Translations under genes and position numbers: made by a program | Source: Glutamicibacter uratoxydans | GTDB taxonomy: Bacteria > Actinomycetota > Actinomycetes > Actinomycetales > Micrococcaceae | DNA: 64,000 nt | Direction of reading: 5' to 3' | NCBI RefSeq assembly: GCF_006539925.1 | Contig: NZ_BJNY01000001.1 | Location: 1-64,000, forward strand | The notes under the pieces: generated by a model | Seen by the model: the letters and a program-made list of their open reading frames with translations, nothing else | Told to the model about the DNA's origin: nothing | Database searches by the model: none | Shown here: piece by piece, positions 48,109 through 56,176 of the stretch | How the letters are laid out: the number at the start of each line of letters is the position of its first letter | How positions within the stretch are numbered: position 1 is the first letter of the stretch

Positions 48109-49307
48109 ACGAAGTTAATGTCTCCAATGCTGCCGTCGATGAGGGTGAAGGTGAGGCCTGACGGGTTGCCCGTCTCGCCGGTAGTTTGCCGCCACCATGC
48201 CGACTCGGACTCCAAGGCTGGGAGGCCAATCATGAGCCGGTCGCCCTTAGCCTCTGAGTGCCAGTGGTGGTAGTGGCCGTGGATAAGAATGTCCGCGTCA
48301 CCCGATGCGTGCTTGCCGAACGTCTGCCCCTTCCACCAGTCCCAGAGCTTCGCTTGTGAGCGGGTCTGGTGGCCGTGAATGTGGGTTAGGGTGCGACCGC
48401 CAACACTGAGGGTTACGGCCTCTTCGTCAACGCCTGGCACGTAGCACTCAACGTGGTTGTAGTTGCCTGACAGTTCAAGTGCATCGCGCACCGCTTCAAG
48501 GGCTTCGATGGCCCATGAGTCGTCTGAACGTGTCTTGTGAGTATCAGGCATGGCTCGGTCATGGTTGCCTGGAACGCTGACGACTGTGAGTCGATCAGCG
48601 TGCGGAGCCAATTGAGTGACTGCATGAAGCATGAGTCGGCGTAGTACACGCACCTGCTCGGTGATGGTAAGTTCAGTCCTCCAAGCGTTTGTGCCCTTCT
48701 GACTGTTGAAACCTTCCACGCAGTCACCGGCAAACACGAGGTGTACATGGCCCAGCTTGCCAACACGCATGTCCGCGATTGCCGCTCTCGCCCGTTCGAC
48801 AGACTGATTGAAACGGCGCAGGGTTCCCTCAGTTCCATCACCATCCACCTTTCCCAACTGAAGGTCGCCGAACGCTACAACGTAGGAGCGGTCACTACCG
48901 TCTCGATGGGCATACTGGCGCACTGGGAGCTCCACTACGCGGTCAAGGACTTCCAGCAGTTCGTCAACGTTTACGCGTCCCTGAGGGCGTTCTACGGCGT
49001 TGAAGCGGAAAGCATAGAACTTGTCCTTCCACTCGCCGTCCTCGCCCTGTGCGCCTTTAGGAATGTAGACGTCCCACGAGGTGGAGCGGACGCCACCAGT
49101 GATCATCCACAGTTCTGGATCGAACCCGTGCGCGGTCAGCAGTTCCCGCTCGTCAGGGGTAACGCCAGACTCGTAAGGCTTCGATACAACTGTTGCTGTC
49201 CCGTCGTCTGTGCGGACGCTTGGACGCCACCCAGCAGGTGTGGCCTTCTCGATGGCACGCTCTTCAGCAACCTGCCGTGTCTTCGTCAGTTCCTCCAACA
49301 GGCTCAA
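48105..49307 (-). CDS. calcineurin-type metallophosphoesterase (400 aa)
   Basis: Metal-binding motifs appear in order: 'VAFGDLQLGK' (D), 'LVFAGDCVEG' (GD), 'SVPGNHDRAM' (GNHD) and 'LIHGHYHHWH' (GHxH). This is the Mre11/SbcD-like dinuclear fold. The N-terminal 110 residues are a separate, helical-beta domain. Possible roles are DNA nuclease or phosphodiesterase; the neighbours (replication genes) favour DNA metabolism. Confidence 0.85.
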   Translation of the reverse strand: MSLLEELTKTRQVAEERAIEKATPAGWRPSVRTDDGTATVVSKPYESGVTPDERELLTAHGFDPELWMITGGVRSTSWDVYIPKGAQGEDGEWKDKFYAFRFNAVERPQGRVNVDELLEVLDRVVELPVRQYAHRDGSDRSYVVAFGDLQLGKVDGDGTEGTLRRFNQSVERARAAIADMRVGKLGHVHLVFAGDCVEGFNSQKGTNAWRTELTITEQVRVLRRLMLHAVTQLAPHADRLTVVSVPGNHDRAMPDTHKTRSDDSWAIEALEAVRDALELSGNYNHVECYVPGVDEEAVTLSVGGRTLTHIHGHQTRSQAKLWDWWKGQTFGKHASGDADILIHGHYHHWHSEAKGDRLMIGLPALESESAWWRQTTGETGNPSGLTFTLIDGSIGDINFV

Positions 49308-49537
49308 AGGGACACCTTTCCTTCACGAAGCTTTCTACGAAAATGAACGACCTGCGCAGACGACAACTCATGCCCAGCACTGTTCAACGAACGAGCAATG
49401 TCTGTCGCCGTGAACATGGGGGAGTGGAGTGCTTCAGCTAGCGCCTTCTGCTCTTCGGGGGTGCAGGCCTTGTAGGCTGCTTCAACCTTGTCGACGCGTG
49501 CGCCGGAAGGGTTTAGATTCGCCAGAATGGCTGACAA
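49304..49537 (-). CDS. small helical DNA-binding-like protein (77 aa)
   Basis: TTG start two bases after the upstream stop, in the same CTAGCTTG arrangement as the next gene. C-terminal half 'TATDIARSLNSAGHELSS...VVHFRRKL' looks like a helix-turn-helix. Ends REGKVSL, overlapping the phosphoesterase start. Identity unproven. Confidence 0.65.
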   Translation of the reverse strand: MSAILANLNPSGARVDKVEAAYKACTPEEQKALAEALHSPMFTATDIARSLNSAGHELSSAQVVHFRRKLREGKVSL

Positions 49538-49538
49538 G

Positions 49539-50231
49539 CTAGTTGGACTCCTTGAAGTCGACAGTGATCGTAAACTTGCGTAAGTTGGTACGCCCATGAA
49601 CCTTTGTCCACTGGATGCTGACGAGGCCGTCTTCGGGGAACGCGTCACGGTCAACGCCTGCCGCTTCTTTCGCGTAGTGGAGAGTGTCACCGATGGGGTC
49701 AACAGCGTCCATGACTTCTACCTGCGTAACGAGTGTGGTGCGTGGCTCAGCCTTGGGCTCTTCAGGGAGCTTTAGACCACCACCGGCAATGGCTCGGTTG
49801 ATGCTCTCCTGCACCTTCTCGGGATTAACCTTGCCGCCAAGGGCGAGTCGGGCACCTGGGATGCCATAGGCGTCCTCAGTCTGAGCGCGTCGACCCGCCT
49901 CGGTCGATGCCAACCCAACGGCCGGAACTGCGAGAATGTTGCCACAAGGTGAAGAGCAATCAGCAGGATCGTCCGCTACTTCCTTGAGCCAATCATTCGC
50001 GTCAGGTGTTGAGTAAGTGCTGATGCGACCAGTGCCATTCTCTCGGATTGCCTTGGCAGCTTCCGTCCTGCCCCTCACGACCCATACGATGTTGGCACTT
50101 CCTGAATCACCGCATCGCCTAACCGCATAGTTGGGCGAGCACCAAGTCGCACCAGGTGGCAGGCTAACGCCATCGAGACGAGGCGTCGTGTTGTCGCTTT
50201 CGACTACGTAAATAACTCGCAAATTGCTCAA
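49539..50231 (-). CDS. hypothetical protein (230 aa)
   Basis: Start at TTG with AAGGGA, giving MSNLRVIYVVESDN. Alpha/beta N-terminal part with several cysteines (TWCSPNYAVRRC, CSSPCG) and 'WVVRGRTEAAKAIRENG'. C-terminal beta part (LVSIQWTKVHGRTNLRKFTI). No family recognised. The junction with its upstream gene is AACTAGCTTG. Confidence 0.65.
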   Translation of the reverse strand: MSNLRVIYVVESDNTTPRLDGVSLPPGATWCSPNYAVRRCGDSGSANIVWVVRGRTEAAKAIRENGTGRISTYSTPDANDWLKEVADDPADCSSPCGNILAVPAVGLASTEAGRRAQTEDAYGIPGARLALGGKVNPEKVQESINRAIAGGGLKLPEEPKAEPRTTLVTQVEVMDAVDPIGDTLHYAKEAAGVDRDAFPEDGLVSIQWTKVHGRTNLRKFTITVDFKESN

Positions 50232-50232
50232 G

Positions 50233-50862
50233 CTAGTTCCCTTCATTCAAGTATGGTGCGACCACGGCGTCCACCAGGTCGTGAAGTTCTTCGATGGTTC
50301 CCGCATTCTTCAAGTGGCGTTCTTCGCCAAGCCTGCCCACGTAGGCTTCGGAGGCGTGGGTGTCGTCGGGGATGCCAGCGCCGGGGCGCGTCACCTGCCA
50401 GAGGGACGCATTGATTCCCTCGTCCTTGCCGGCGTGGAAGTACTCGCCCTCGTTAGGGAATCGAGCATCGTCAATGACGACACGACTTACGCCAGCCTTG
50501 TAGAGCGATCCAAGTTCCGCGTCCAGCAATTTGATCCAGAACAGATCATCAATCTCGCGCAACCCCTCAGTGCCGAGACGCTGCAGGAACAGCCGGTAAA
50601 GCGGGTAAGCCTCTTTCAGCTCGCCCTCATTCGGGTGGAGCTCGCGCGCCACGTCCAAGTGGATTGGCTCAGCCACAAACTCGTCACCATCCTGGTAGGC
50701 GTGAATGCCCACCACTGGGTTGATGCGGTCAGCCATCGCCTTCAATGGGCCAGCGAAGCTAAGGCGAGTGAAGCTGTGCTTCTTGACTAGATGGTCTGCA
50801 ACGCTTGATTTGCCGTGCTGCTTGTAGCCGGTCAGGCCGATTAGGGTTAGTTTTCCTGCCAT
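50233..50862 (-). CDS. deoxynucleoside monophosphate kinase (209 aa)
   Basis: P-loop GYKQHGKSS near residue 12-20, then 'RLSFAGPLKAMADRI' and 'RLFLQRLGTEGLR', 'VVIDDARFPNEGEYF': the phage dNMP kinase family (as in T4 gp1). It phosphorylates dNMPs to dNDPs. Together with ThyA, NrdF and MazG-like it supports nucleotide supply. ATG start; stop overlaps the next start. Confidence 0.9.
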   Translation of the reverse strand: MAGKLTLIGLTGYKQHGKSSVADHLVKKHSFTRLSFAGPLKAMADRINPVVGIHAYQDGDEFVAEPIHLDVARELHPNEGELKEAYPLYRLFLQRLGTEGLREIDDLFWIKLLDAELGSLYKAGVSRVVIDDARFPNEGEYFHAGKDEGINASLWQVTRPGAGIPDDTHASEAYVGRLGEERHLKNAGTIEELHDLVDAVVAPYLNEGN

Positions 50863-51095
50863 ACGATTGTTCCTTTCTCAACAGCGAACAAGCCGCTGAT
50901 TTCGTTCGGGTTGGGTCTATGGGCGCGAATGCCCTCAAGCACTGTTAGCGCGTGCTCAGCGCTCTCAAGGTTCCGGTAGGGGCCATGCGTTCGCTCACGC
51001 GCCACAACTTGCATGACCCCTCCACGGTTGCGGTGCACGCCGTAGGTTTCTACGACGCGCCACCACGCCTCTGACTCGGGTACGTCTTCGCTCAA
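50847..51095 (-). CDS. hypothetical protein (82 aa)
   Basis: Starts MSEDVPESEAWWRVVETY; Arg/Glu-rich with a possible small beta sheet (RGGVMQVVARERT). Overlaps the dNMP kinase start. Unknown function. Confidence 0.68.
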   Translation of the reverse strand: MSEDVPESEAWWRVVETYGVHRNRGGVMQVVARERTHGPYRNLESAEHALTVLEGIRAHRPNPNEISGLFAVEKGTIVWQEN

Positions 51096-51655
51096 ACTGT
51101 TGCGGGGAGCGCCAAACTCATTGGGACTTTCACCGGCAGCTGACGAACCTTCAGCTCAGAATGGTTGAACACTAGGTAGGGGAATCCGGGGAACTTCACC
51201 CACACGTTGAAGTCGTCGTCTTCCGGGTCAACCTCAGTGACTTCGCCCATGAGCTTCTGGCCACCGAAGTAGTTGGTGTCTCGAACCTCCACGAGCGATC
51301 CAACAGTCATGCCGTAGGCTTCGAAGTTGCGGTGATCAAACGCCTTCAACGCCCACTGCTCAACATGAAGGCGCAACTGTTCGAAACCGCGTGTGCCCTT
51401 CTTATGGCCGGCATTCTTACCGCCTGCGAGGATTTCAATCACGGACGCTTCGACCAGATGATGCTTGTCGGTCGACCAGTACTCTGTGATGTGCACGCCG
51501 TCGCACTCAATCGAATGCAACCAGTACGGCTTGCCAGTCAAGTAACGTGCCAGACGGAACTTACGGGACTGCACAATGCTCTTGGGCTTGAGCCAGCCTG
51601 AACGCACGTCGTCCATGGCAAGCTTCGATGCTGCTCGTCGAATGTCAGTAGTCAT
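51092..51655 (-). CDS. hypothetical protein (187 aa)
   Basis: ATG (MTTDIRRAASKLAM) after GAAAGGACTA; a TTG 12 bases upstream is an alternative. N-terminal beta/alpha region (FRLARYLTGKPYWLHSIECDG), middle helical 'GFEQLRLHVEQWALKAF' and C-terminal SH3-like strand region (VGSLVEVRD, MGEVTEVD). Function unknown. Confidence 0.68.
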   Translation of the reverse strand: MTTDIRRAASKLAMDDVRSGWLKPKSIVQSRKFRLARYLTGKPYWLHSIECDGVHITEYWSTDKHHLVEASVIEILAGGKNAGHKKGTRGFEQLRLHVEQWALKAFDHRNFEAYGMTVGSLVEVRDTNYFGGQKLMGEVTEVDPEDDDFNVWVKFPGFPYLVFNHSELKVRQLPVKVPMSLALPATV

Positions 51656-51683
51656 TAGTCCTTTCAAGGAACGGGTTAGGGGT

Positions 51684-52328
51684 TTACGAGTGGGTTGAAA
51701 GTGCCCGACGCATCAGGTCATTCACGGCGTCAGCACTCTCCGCGACGAAGAGGCTGTTGATGTCGTGACCTTCAGGGGCTTTCACGTGGATAACTTCGTG
51801 GTCTTCCATCTCAGCGGACACATGGTTGGCGAACTCCACACCAGCGCCACCATCGTCGTTGTCCACGGTCACAACGATTCGGCTGTAACCGTCCAACATG
51901 CGCTTGAAGTGTGGCTGCCATGCTTGCGTTCCTGCGATGCCAACAGCCGGGTATCCGAGCTGTGTCAGCGTGATCGCTTCAACTTCGCCCTCAGTGATGT
52001 AGATGGTTCGCCCACCACGCGTGAGCGCTTGAGTGTTGAACATGCGTGGCGACCCGCCAGCAACGTCCAGGTACTTGGCGTTACCCTCATAGGGTGGAAC
52101 GGCCCTGAACCGTAGCTTCATGACGTCGCCGTTGGGCACTAGGTAGGGGATGCAGATGCGCCCCCGGTAGTTACTGTGCCCCGATGCGGGGTCGGCGACG
52201 ACGCCCAGTTTGAACGCTCGTATGGTTGCTTCGGACAACCCTCGGTCTTCCGTTAGGTAACGGTGAGCTGATTGTCCGCTCTCGCTGAAGAGCTGCTGAT
52301 GATACGACTCCACCGCTGAACCATTCAT
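51684..52328 (-). CDS. DNA primase, Toprim part (214 aa)
   Basis: Starts MNGSAVESYHQQLFSESG, the helical region that follows the zinc finger in DnaG. The Toprim signature is present: 'YITEGEVEAITLTQL' (E) and 'VVTVDNDDGGAG' (DxD). No helicase domain. In related phages the zinc finger and Toprim halves form one protein; here the upstream half (52171-52581) is in another frame, so this is either a second gene with its own ATG or a frameshifted C-terminus. Confidence 0.82.
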   Translation of the reverse strand: MNGSAVESYHQQLFSESGQSAHRYLTEDRGLSEATIRAFKLGVVADPASGHSNYRGRICIPYLVPNGDVMKLRFRAVPPYEGNAKYLDVAGGSPRMFNTQALTRGGRTIYITEGEVEAITLTQLGYPAVGIAGTQAWQPHFKRMLDGYSRIVVTVDNDDGGAGVEFANHVSAEMEDHEVIHVKAPEGHDINSLFVAESADAVNDLMRRALSTHS

Positions 52329-52581
52329 GTTCCTGCGCGAATCGCTGAGCGTCGCCAAAGTCGATATTCTCTTCCTCCATGATCAGTTGGTACGAGTCGC
52401 CACGCCTTGGGCAGGCGAAGCAGTGGAAAGTGTTTTTGTCAGTGTTGTAAACGGCGCTGGGATTCTTGTCCTCGCCGTGGAAGGGGCACCGAACCTTTTG
52501 GCCCGATGCCCTTCCCGGTTCGATGACCGCGCCGTAGTATTCGAGAACTAACTCAATGGACGGCTTAGGTGCATCTGACAA
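52171..52581 (-). CDS. DNA primase, CHC2 zinc-finger part (136 aa frame)
   Basis: Residues 32-57 carry the CHC2 zinc finger: C32, H35 (RCPFHGEDKNPS) and C54, C57 (FHCFACPRRG). The domain ends near residue 84 (RFAQEHEWFSGG), after which the frame runs through Arg/Pro-rich sequence antithetical to protein (a shadow of the Toprim frame). The useful part is likely 1-84, joined to the Toprim frame by a shift or working as a separate polypeptide. Confidence 0.75.
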   Translation of the reverse strand: MSDAPKPSIELVLEYYGAVIEPGRASGQKVRCPFHGEDKNPSAVYNTDKNTFHCFACPRRGDSYQLIMEEENIDFGDAQRFAQEHEWFSGGVVSSAALQRERTISSPLPNGRPRVVRSNHTSVQTGRRRRPRIGAQ

Positions 52582-52584
52582 CGG

Positions 52585-52758
52585 TTACTCGCAGTCGTTC
52601 TCCGGCTGCCATGACTCGTAGAGGTCCTGGGCTTCGCCGTACCATTCCCAGTTGTCTACACCGGCCTGCTCTAGAGCGCGCAACCAATCGCTGTCGCGCT
52701 GAAGCTGGTCGTATTCAGCCCGGCTGATCGTTATGTTCTCGGTTTCTACAGCTGCCAT
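52585..52758 (-). CDS. small phage protein of the 'AEYD...DWLRALExAGVDNWE' type (57 aa)
   Basis: Short frame with start MAAVETENITISRAEYDQL and AGVDNWEWYGEAQ. It resembles a common small phage family of unknown role. ATG follows AAGGAATCAC. Overlaps the 3' end of the resolvase gene. Confidence 0.72.
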   Translation of the reverse strand: MAAVETENITISRAEYDQLQRDSDWLRALEQAGVDNWEWYGEAQDLYESWQPENDCE

Positions 52759-53243
52759 GTGATTCCTTCAGGCTCCTTCACCTTGTTGAGGGTTGATGTG
52801 TCTGCGAGGTGATGCTCTTGCCCGGTCAGCGCTAAGCCGACCTGACGTAGCCAGAAGGCGTCTACCTGGTTGTCGTCCTTGTTCACGAGGCTGGTGGCCT
52901 GCGTGTAATGGGCGAGCATCTTCTTCTTGTCGGCCCTGCCGTCGCCCGTTGCCGCCTTCTTCAAGGTGGACGGGACGACGAGGGCGTAGGGGATGCAATG
53001 CCGTTGAAGCTTTTCCCTAATGACGCCCTGAACCATGCCGGTGATTCCTGCGTGCATGGCGTTCCTTGGCAAGTCCTCCATGACCACCAGGTCTGGGCTC
53101 TGGTGGATGAATCCGTTGTCGGAGGTGTCGGCAATCTCAACTAGCCGCCAGTCTTTATCGGCTGGCTTGGTCTTGATCGTCTCCAACGAACCGTCTGGCC
53201 ATGCCATGCCTGTTGCGCTCAAGGACGGGTCAATCCCCGCCAC
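52746..53243 (-). CDS. RuvC-like Holliday junction resolvase (165 aa)
   Basis: N-terminal 'AGIDPSLSATG' provides the first catalytic Asp, 'DLVVMEDLP' supplies the glutamate, and 'DKKKMLAHY...VNKDDNQVDAFW' gives the C-terminal acidic pair. Order and length fit the RuvC/RNase H fold used by phages to resolve branched DNA before packaging. GTG start. Confidence 0.85.
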   Translation of the reverse strand: MAGIDPSLSATGMAWPDGSLETIKTKPADKDWRLVEIADTSDNGFIHQSPDLVVMEDLPRNAMHAGITGMVQGVIREKLQRHCIPYALVVPSTLKKAATGDGRADKKKMLAHYTQATSLVNKDDNQVDAFWLRQVGLALTGQEHHLADTSTLNKVKEPEGITWQL

Positions 53244-53257
53244 GGCGAGAGTGCTAC

Positions 53258-53482
53258 TTATACTCGCCTCAAGTCTGCTAGCGAGCGAGTCAAGTCCATT
53301 GAGGCTCTGCGCACCGCGCCAGTGTCTTTAGGCGACACGTCCGTCCACTCCGACCAATGAAGGTCGTCGTTCGCCACGTCCTTCTCGTGCTGCTTCTGCT
53401 TGGCGCAAAGATGCTGCGCCTTGGCCACGAAGCGTTGAGCTTCAGCAATGGTCTCTTCTAGTTGGTTTGCGCTCATGCTCAT
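53258..53482 (-). CDS. small helical protein (74 aa)
   Basis: Starts MSMSANQLEETIAEAQRF; coiled helices with two histidines and one cysteine. Its start overlaps the next gene's stop. Unknown function. Confidence 0.65.
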   Translation of the reverse strand: MSMSANQLEETIAEAQRFVAKAQHLCAKQKQHEKDVANDDLHWSEWTDVSPKDTGAVRRASMDLTRSLADLRRV

Positions 53483-53721
53483 AGCGACCGCACCTCTTCC
53501 GCAATGGTCGTCATGCCGTGAAAGAACTCTTTGATCGAAACAAGCTGGTCGGGATCATGTGGCTCATGCTCTAACGCGTTCACCAATAGATGGAGGCCGT
53601 GCGCAACAAGAATCATCTGATTAGCCTCAAGCCCAACGAGCGCAAGCTTCTTCTCGCCGTCCAGCTCGTAGGGGACGCGTACGGCGTCTTCGATGATTTC
53701 GCCTTCGAGAACTTCCGGCAT
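53479..53721 (-). CDS. hypothetical protein (80 aa)
   Basis: Starts MPEVLEGEIIEDAVRVPY; acidic, with a long hydrophobic helix (VGLEANQMILVAHGLHLLV). It directly follows the RNA ligase stop. Unknown. Confidence 0.65.
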   Translation of the reverse strand: MPEVLEGEIIEDAVRVPYELDGEKKLALVGLEANQMILVAHGLHLLVNALEHEPHDPDQLVSIKEFFHGMTTIAEEVRSL

Positions 53722-54342
53722 TTAGCCCACCAATCGCAGGTCGGGGCGCATCGCTTCGGCAACACTCTTCGGAATGTCATCGTGTTCAGCAAGCACCTTG
53801 TAGACCTGCTTCGAGGCCGAGTGGAAGACGATCACACCCTCGGGTGCGGTCTTGCCTCCGTCTACGTGCGAGCCGGTGTCCAGGAGATGCTGAAGAGTGT
53901 CTTCAATGAAGCACGAGTCGAAGCGACCATAGACGCCCAACTGGGGGATGACCTCAAGACGATCCACCTCTTTGACCTCTTCAGTCCAACGCGGGTTGAA
54001 CAAGAAGAACGTGCGTTCTTCCAGGTCGTAGCCACGCTGGATTCCCTTGCCAGCCCATTCACCAAAGTGGCGTCCGACGCCGAGAACGTCGCGCAGGACG
54101 CCAGCGTTCTGATGAACCCAGGAGGCGAAGCCGTAGTTGTCGGTCGCCTTGCCGGGAGTGATGAGGCGGTTGCGCGACTGCGCTGCTACCCGGCCATCTG
54201 GGGTGATGATGATTGCGCCGTTAGTGCCGTCAACCTTCTCCGAGATGTGGATGGTCTTGTTCAGTCGTGGAGTCTTTGGCCACGCTTCGAAGGTTGGTGC
54301 GTACTTGTCCTCGTGGACAATGCTGATTACTTCTGCGGTCAA
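53722..54342 (-). CDS. RNA ligase, Rnl2-like (206 aa)
   Basis: TTG start after AAAGGAACATT. Nucleotidyltransferase motif I EKVDGTNG places the adenylated lysine at K36; motif III 'GEWAGKGI', motif IV 'APEGVIVF' and motif V 'QVYKVL' follow. Length is that of minimal T4 Rnl2-like ligases. It could reseal nicked RNA such as tRNA cut by host anticodon nucleases, with the HAD phosphatase at 7.5 kb preparing ends. Confidence 0.85.
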   Translation of the reverse strand: MTAEVISIVHEDKYAPTFEAWPKTPRLNKTIHISEKVDGTNGAIIITPDGRVAAQSRNRLITPGKATDNYGFASWVHQNAGVLRDVLGVGRHFGEWAGKGIQRGYDLEERTFFLFNPRWTEEVKEVDRLEVIPQLGVYGRFDSCFIEDTLQHLLDTGSHVDGGKTAPEGVIVFHSASKQVYKVLAEHDDIPKSVAEAMRPDLRLVG

Positions 54343-54353
54343 AATGTTCCTTT

Positions 54354-55151
54354 CTAACCTTCGAACTTGCCCCGTTCAAGGTCGGCATGAATTGGTAGCC
54401 ACCACTTACCGGACTGGTCTGCGCGACCGTTGCGGTTTTTGACGACGCTGGCTTTCATGTCCGACCCTGAGCGGGCGAGAGTGAGTATCACTGCTGGCGT
54501 CTTCGAGACTTTGCCTCGCACACCAGACAGCGGGATGATCGCCGTGCCATCCTCAAAAGCACCTCCAGCGTGATGGAGCGCGAGGACTGCGCTGCCTGTC
54601 AGCTTGGCTAGGTTCTTCAGGAAGATGCACGCTTCTTCGAGCGAGCGGAACTCGTCAGCCTCCATACCTTCGATGTAAAGGTCTTTGAGGTTGTCCATGA
54701 CGATCACTTCAGGGAAGTGGCCGTAGGTTCCCTCGTAGGCTTTGAGCTCGTCGATGACGTACTGTTCGCTCGGGTTGGGTGTGAAGTTCCATGTGATGTG
54801 GGATTCGGTTTGGTGAATCGCCTGATCAATGGACTCCGTATTATGGTTGGCCATCATGTCTTCTACAGCCGACGACGTGTAGCCGGTAGCTAGGCACGCT
54901 GCTCGTTTGTAGATGACGTCTGGGCCGGTGTCGGCGCTGAAGTAGAGGCAGGAGTTGACTGCTCTTCCTCGGTCGCCGTGGTGGAGGATTGCTTGGATGA
55001 GGTACGACTTGCCACTGCCAGGTCCGGCGACGATCATGCTGAGCTGGCCTTTGCGGAAGTGGACGCCGTTCTCGTTGAACGCTTGCACGGGCGACATGAT
55101 TGGTTCACCGCTGGCAGCGTTCCTTCGTAACGCCTGAGTAAGCGACTGCAA
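54354..55151 (-). CDS. DnaB/RecA-like replicative ATPase (265 aa)
   Basis: Walker A GPGSGKS at residues 43-49, Walker B 'PEVIVMDNL', and 'LALHHAGGA' (the Q/H sensor) typical of DnaB/RepA-like helicases. No N-terminal DnaB domain; short form. It precedes RNA ligase and sits near primase, so it probably is the phage replicative helicase. First methionine chosen. Confidence 0.8.
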   Translation of the reverse strand: MQSLTQALRRNAASGEPIMSPVQAFNENGVHFRKGQLSMIVAGPGSGKSYLIQAILHHGDRGRAVNSCLYFSADTGPDVIYKRAACLATGYTSSAVEDMMANHNTESIDQAIHQTESHITWNFTPNPSEQYVIDELKAYEGTYGHFPEVIVMDNLKDLYIEGMEADEFRSLEEACIFLKNLAKLTGSAVLALHHAGGAFEDGTAIIPLSGVRGKVSKTPAVILTLARSGSDMKASVVKNRNGRADQSGKWWLPIHADLERGKFEG

Positions 55152-55162
55152 CTAGGCGACCC

Positions 55163-55558
55163 CTACTGCGCCCACTTGGGCAACGGTGGGAGGCTACTGT
55201 CGCCACCCTGAGGGGCTGGCGGGGCGCTTGACGCTGGCAGGTTCGGCGCGGACTGTTCGTCGCTCCAAGGGTTGCTTGACGGCTTCTCGGCGGGTGAGGC
55301 TGACTCAGCCTGACTGGTCGGTGGCGTGTCCATTGGCGCGTCGTCTGGTCGACCCTCCAACCGTTCGCCAATGGTTCGCTGAGCTTCAGCTTCGTCACGC
55401 ATGGCCGAAACAGCAGCGCCAATCAACGAGAAGCTAGCGGCATCTACGGTGGCAACAAGACGATCATGTAGCGCCTGAACCGTGTCAGCCTTCACGACCA
55501 GCTTCGCCTTGATCAACGGGTCATGAGACTCGATAGTGACCTCAAAAGCGTCACTCAT
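55163..55558 (-). CDS. hypothetical protein with Pro/Ser-rich tail (131 aa)
   Basis: Starts MSDAFEVTIESHDPLIKA; an N-terminal beta-rich domain followed by a long Pro/Ser/Gln-rich linker and LPPLPKWAQ. It might be a small single-strand-binding or accessory protein but shows no defining motif. ATG after GAAAGGACAAGCCT. Confidence 0.65.
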   Translation of the reverse strand: MSDAFEVTIESHDPLIKAKLVVKADTVQALHDRLVATVDAASFSLIGAAVSAMRDEAEAQRTIGERLEGRPDDAPMDTPPTSQAESASPAEKPSSNPWSDEQSAPNLPASSAPPAPQGGDSSLPPLPKWAQ

Positions 55559-55595
55559 AGGCTTGTCCTTTCAAAAGCTTGAGGGGGTTGGAACG

Positions 55596-55632
55596 CTTGG
55601 CCGTGACATGTCAGTGACGCGTCACGGCCAAG
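55596..55632. promoter_or_regulatory. putative operator within a 12-bp inverted repeat
   Basis: GACATGTC AGT GACGCGTC (55605-55623) sits inside CTTGGCCGTGAC ... GTCACGGCCAAG, a perfect 12-bp inverted repeat. Located between the 55163-55558 and 55656-56090 genes. Same motif family as the xis/int operators. Confidence 0.5.
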
Positions 55633-55655
55633 CAAATGAAGGGTTGGGTTAGGGG

Positions 55656-56090
55656 CTAGTTGTCGCCACCCCATGCACCAGCTGCCGCCTGAGCTGGCCA
55701 GTACTCAGCGGTGAAGTCCTTCGGAGGGTTCGACGGGTTCTTGCCAACACCGTAGCCACTGAAGGTGACTTTGATGGTGCCGTTGACCTGAGGCTCCCCA
55801 ACGTTCTTCTCGATCAGAGCCTTGCCGATTGCTGCGCGCATGGTCTTCTTGTCCACGCACAGGACGGTTGGGGCTTCTTCTTCCGAAGGGGCGTTCAAGT
55901 CAAGACCTGGAATCAACTGCTCCATGATCGGATCACCCGACGGGAAGGTCTTTGGCTCGTTGGTGCCGTACTCGCGCTGCTGACGCTCAGTGACCTTGCC
56001 GGTAATCTTGAGGGTGATGCTGTCGCCAACAGTCTTGAACTTGGCGTACTTGCCAGAAGGGGTTGCTGCTGCGACAAATGCGTTGGTCAA
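55656..56090 (-). CDS. SSB-like/OB-fold phage protein (144 aa)
   Basis: 'QQREYGTNEPKTFPSGDPIM' then 'DKKTMRAAIGKALIEKN' and 'GTIKVTFSGYG' recur in actinobacteriophage proteins that resemble single-strand DNA-binding proteins, encoded beside replicative helicases. No acidic tail of bacterial SSB. Role by family resemblance and position. Confidence 0.65.
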   Translation of the reverse strand: MTNAFVAAATPSGKYAKFKTVGDSITLKITGKVTERQQREYGTNEPKTFPSGDPIMEQLIPGLDLNAPSEEEAPTVLCVDKKTMRAAIGKALIEKNVGEPQVNGTIKVTFSGYGVGKNPSNPPKDFTAEYWPAQAAAGAWGGDN

Positions 56091-56176
56091 AGTTATTTGA
56101 CTCTCTTTCGTGTGTAACGGTGGTTTCGTTCTTGGACGGCTTTGGCGGGGCGTCCGGCCCGTAAAACTGTGTGTGG

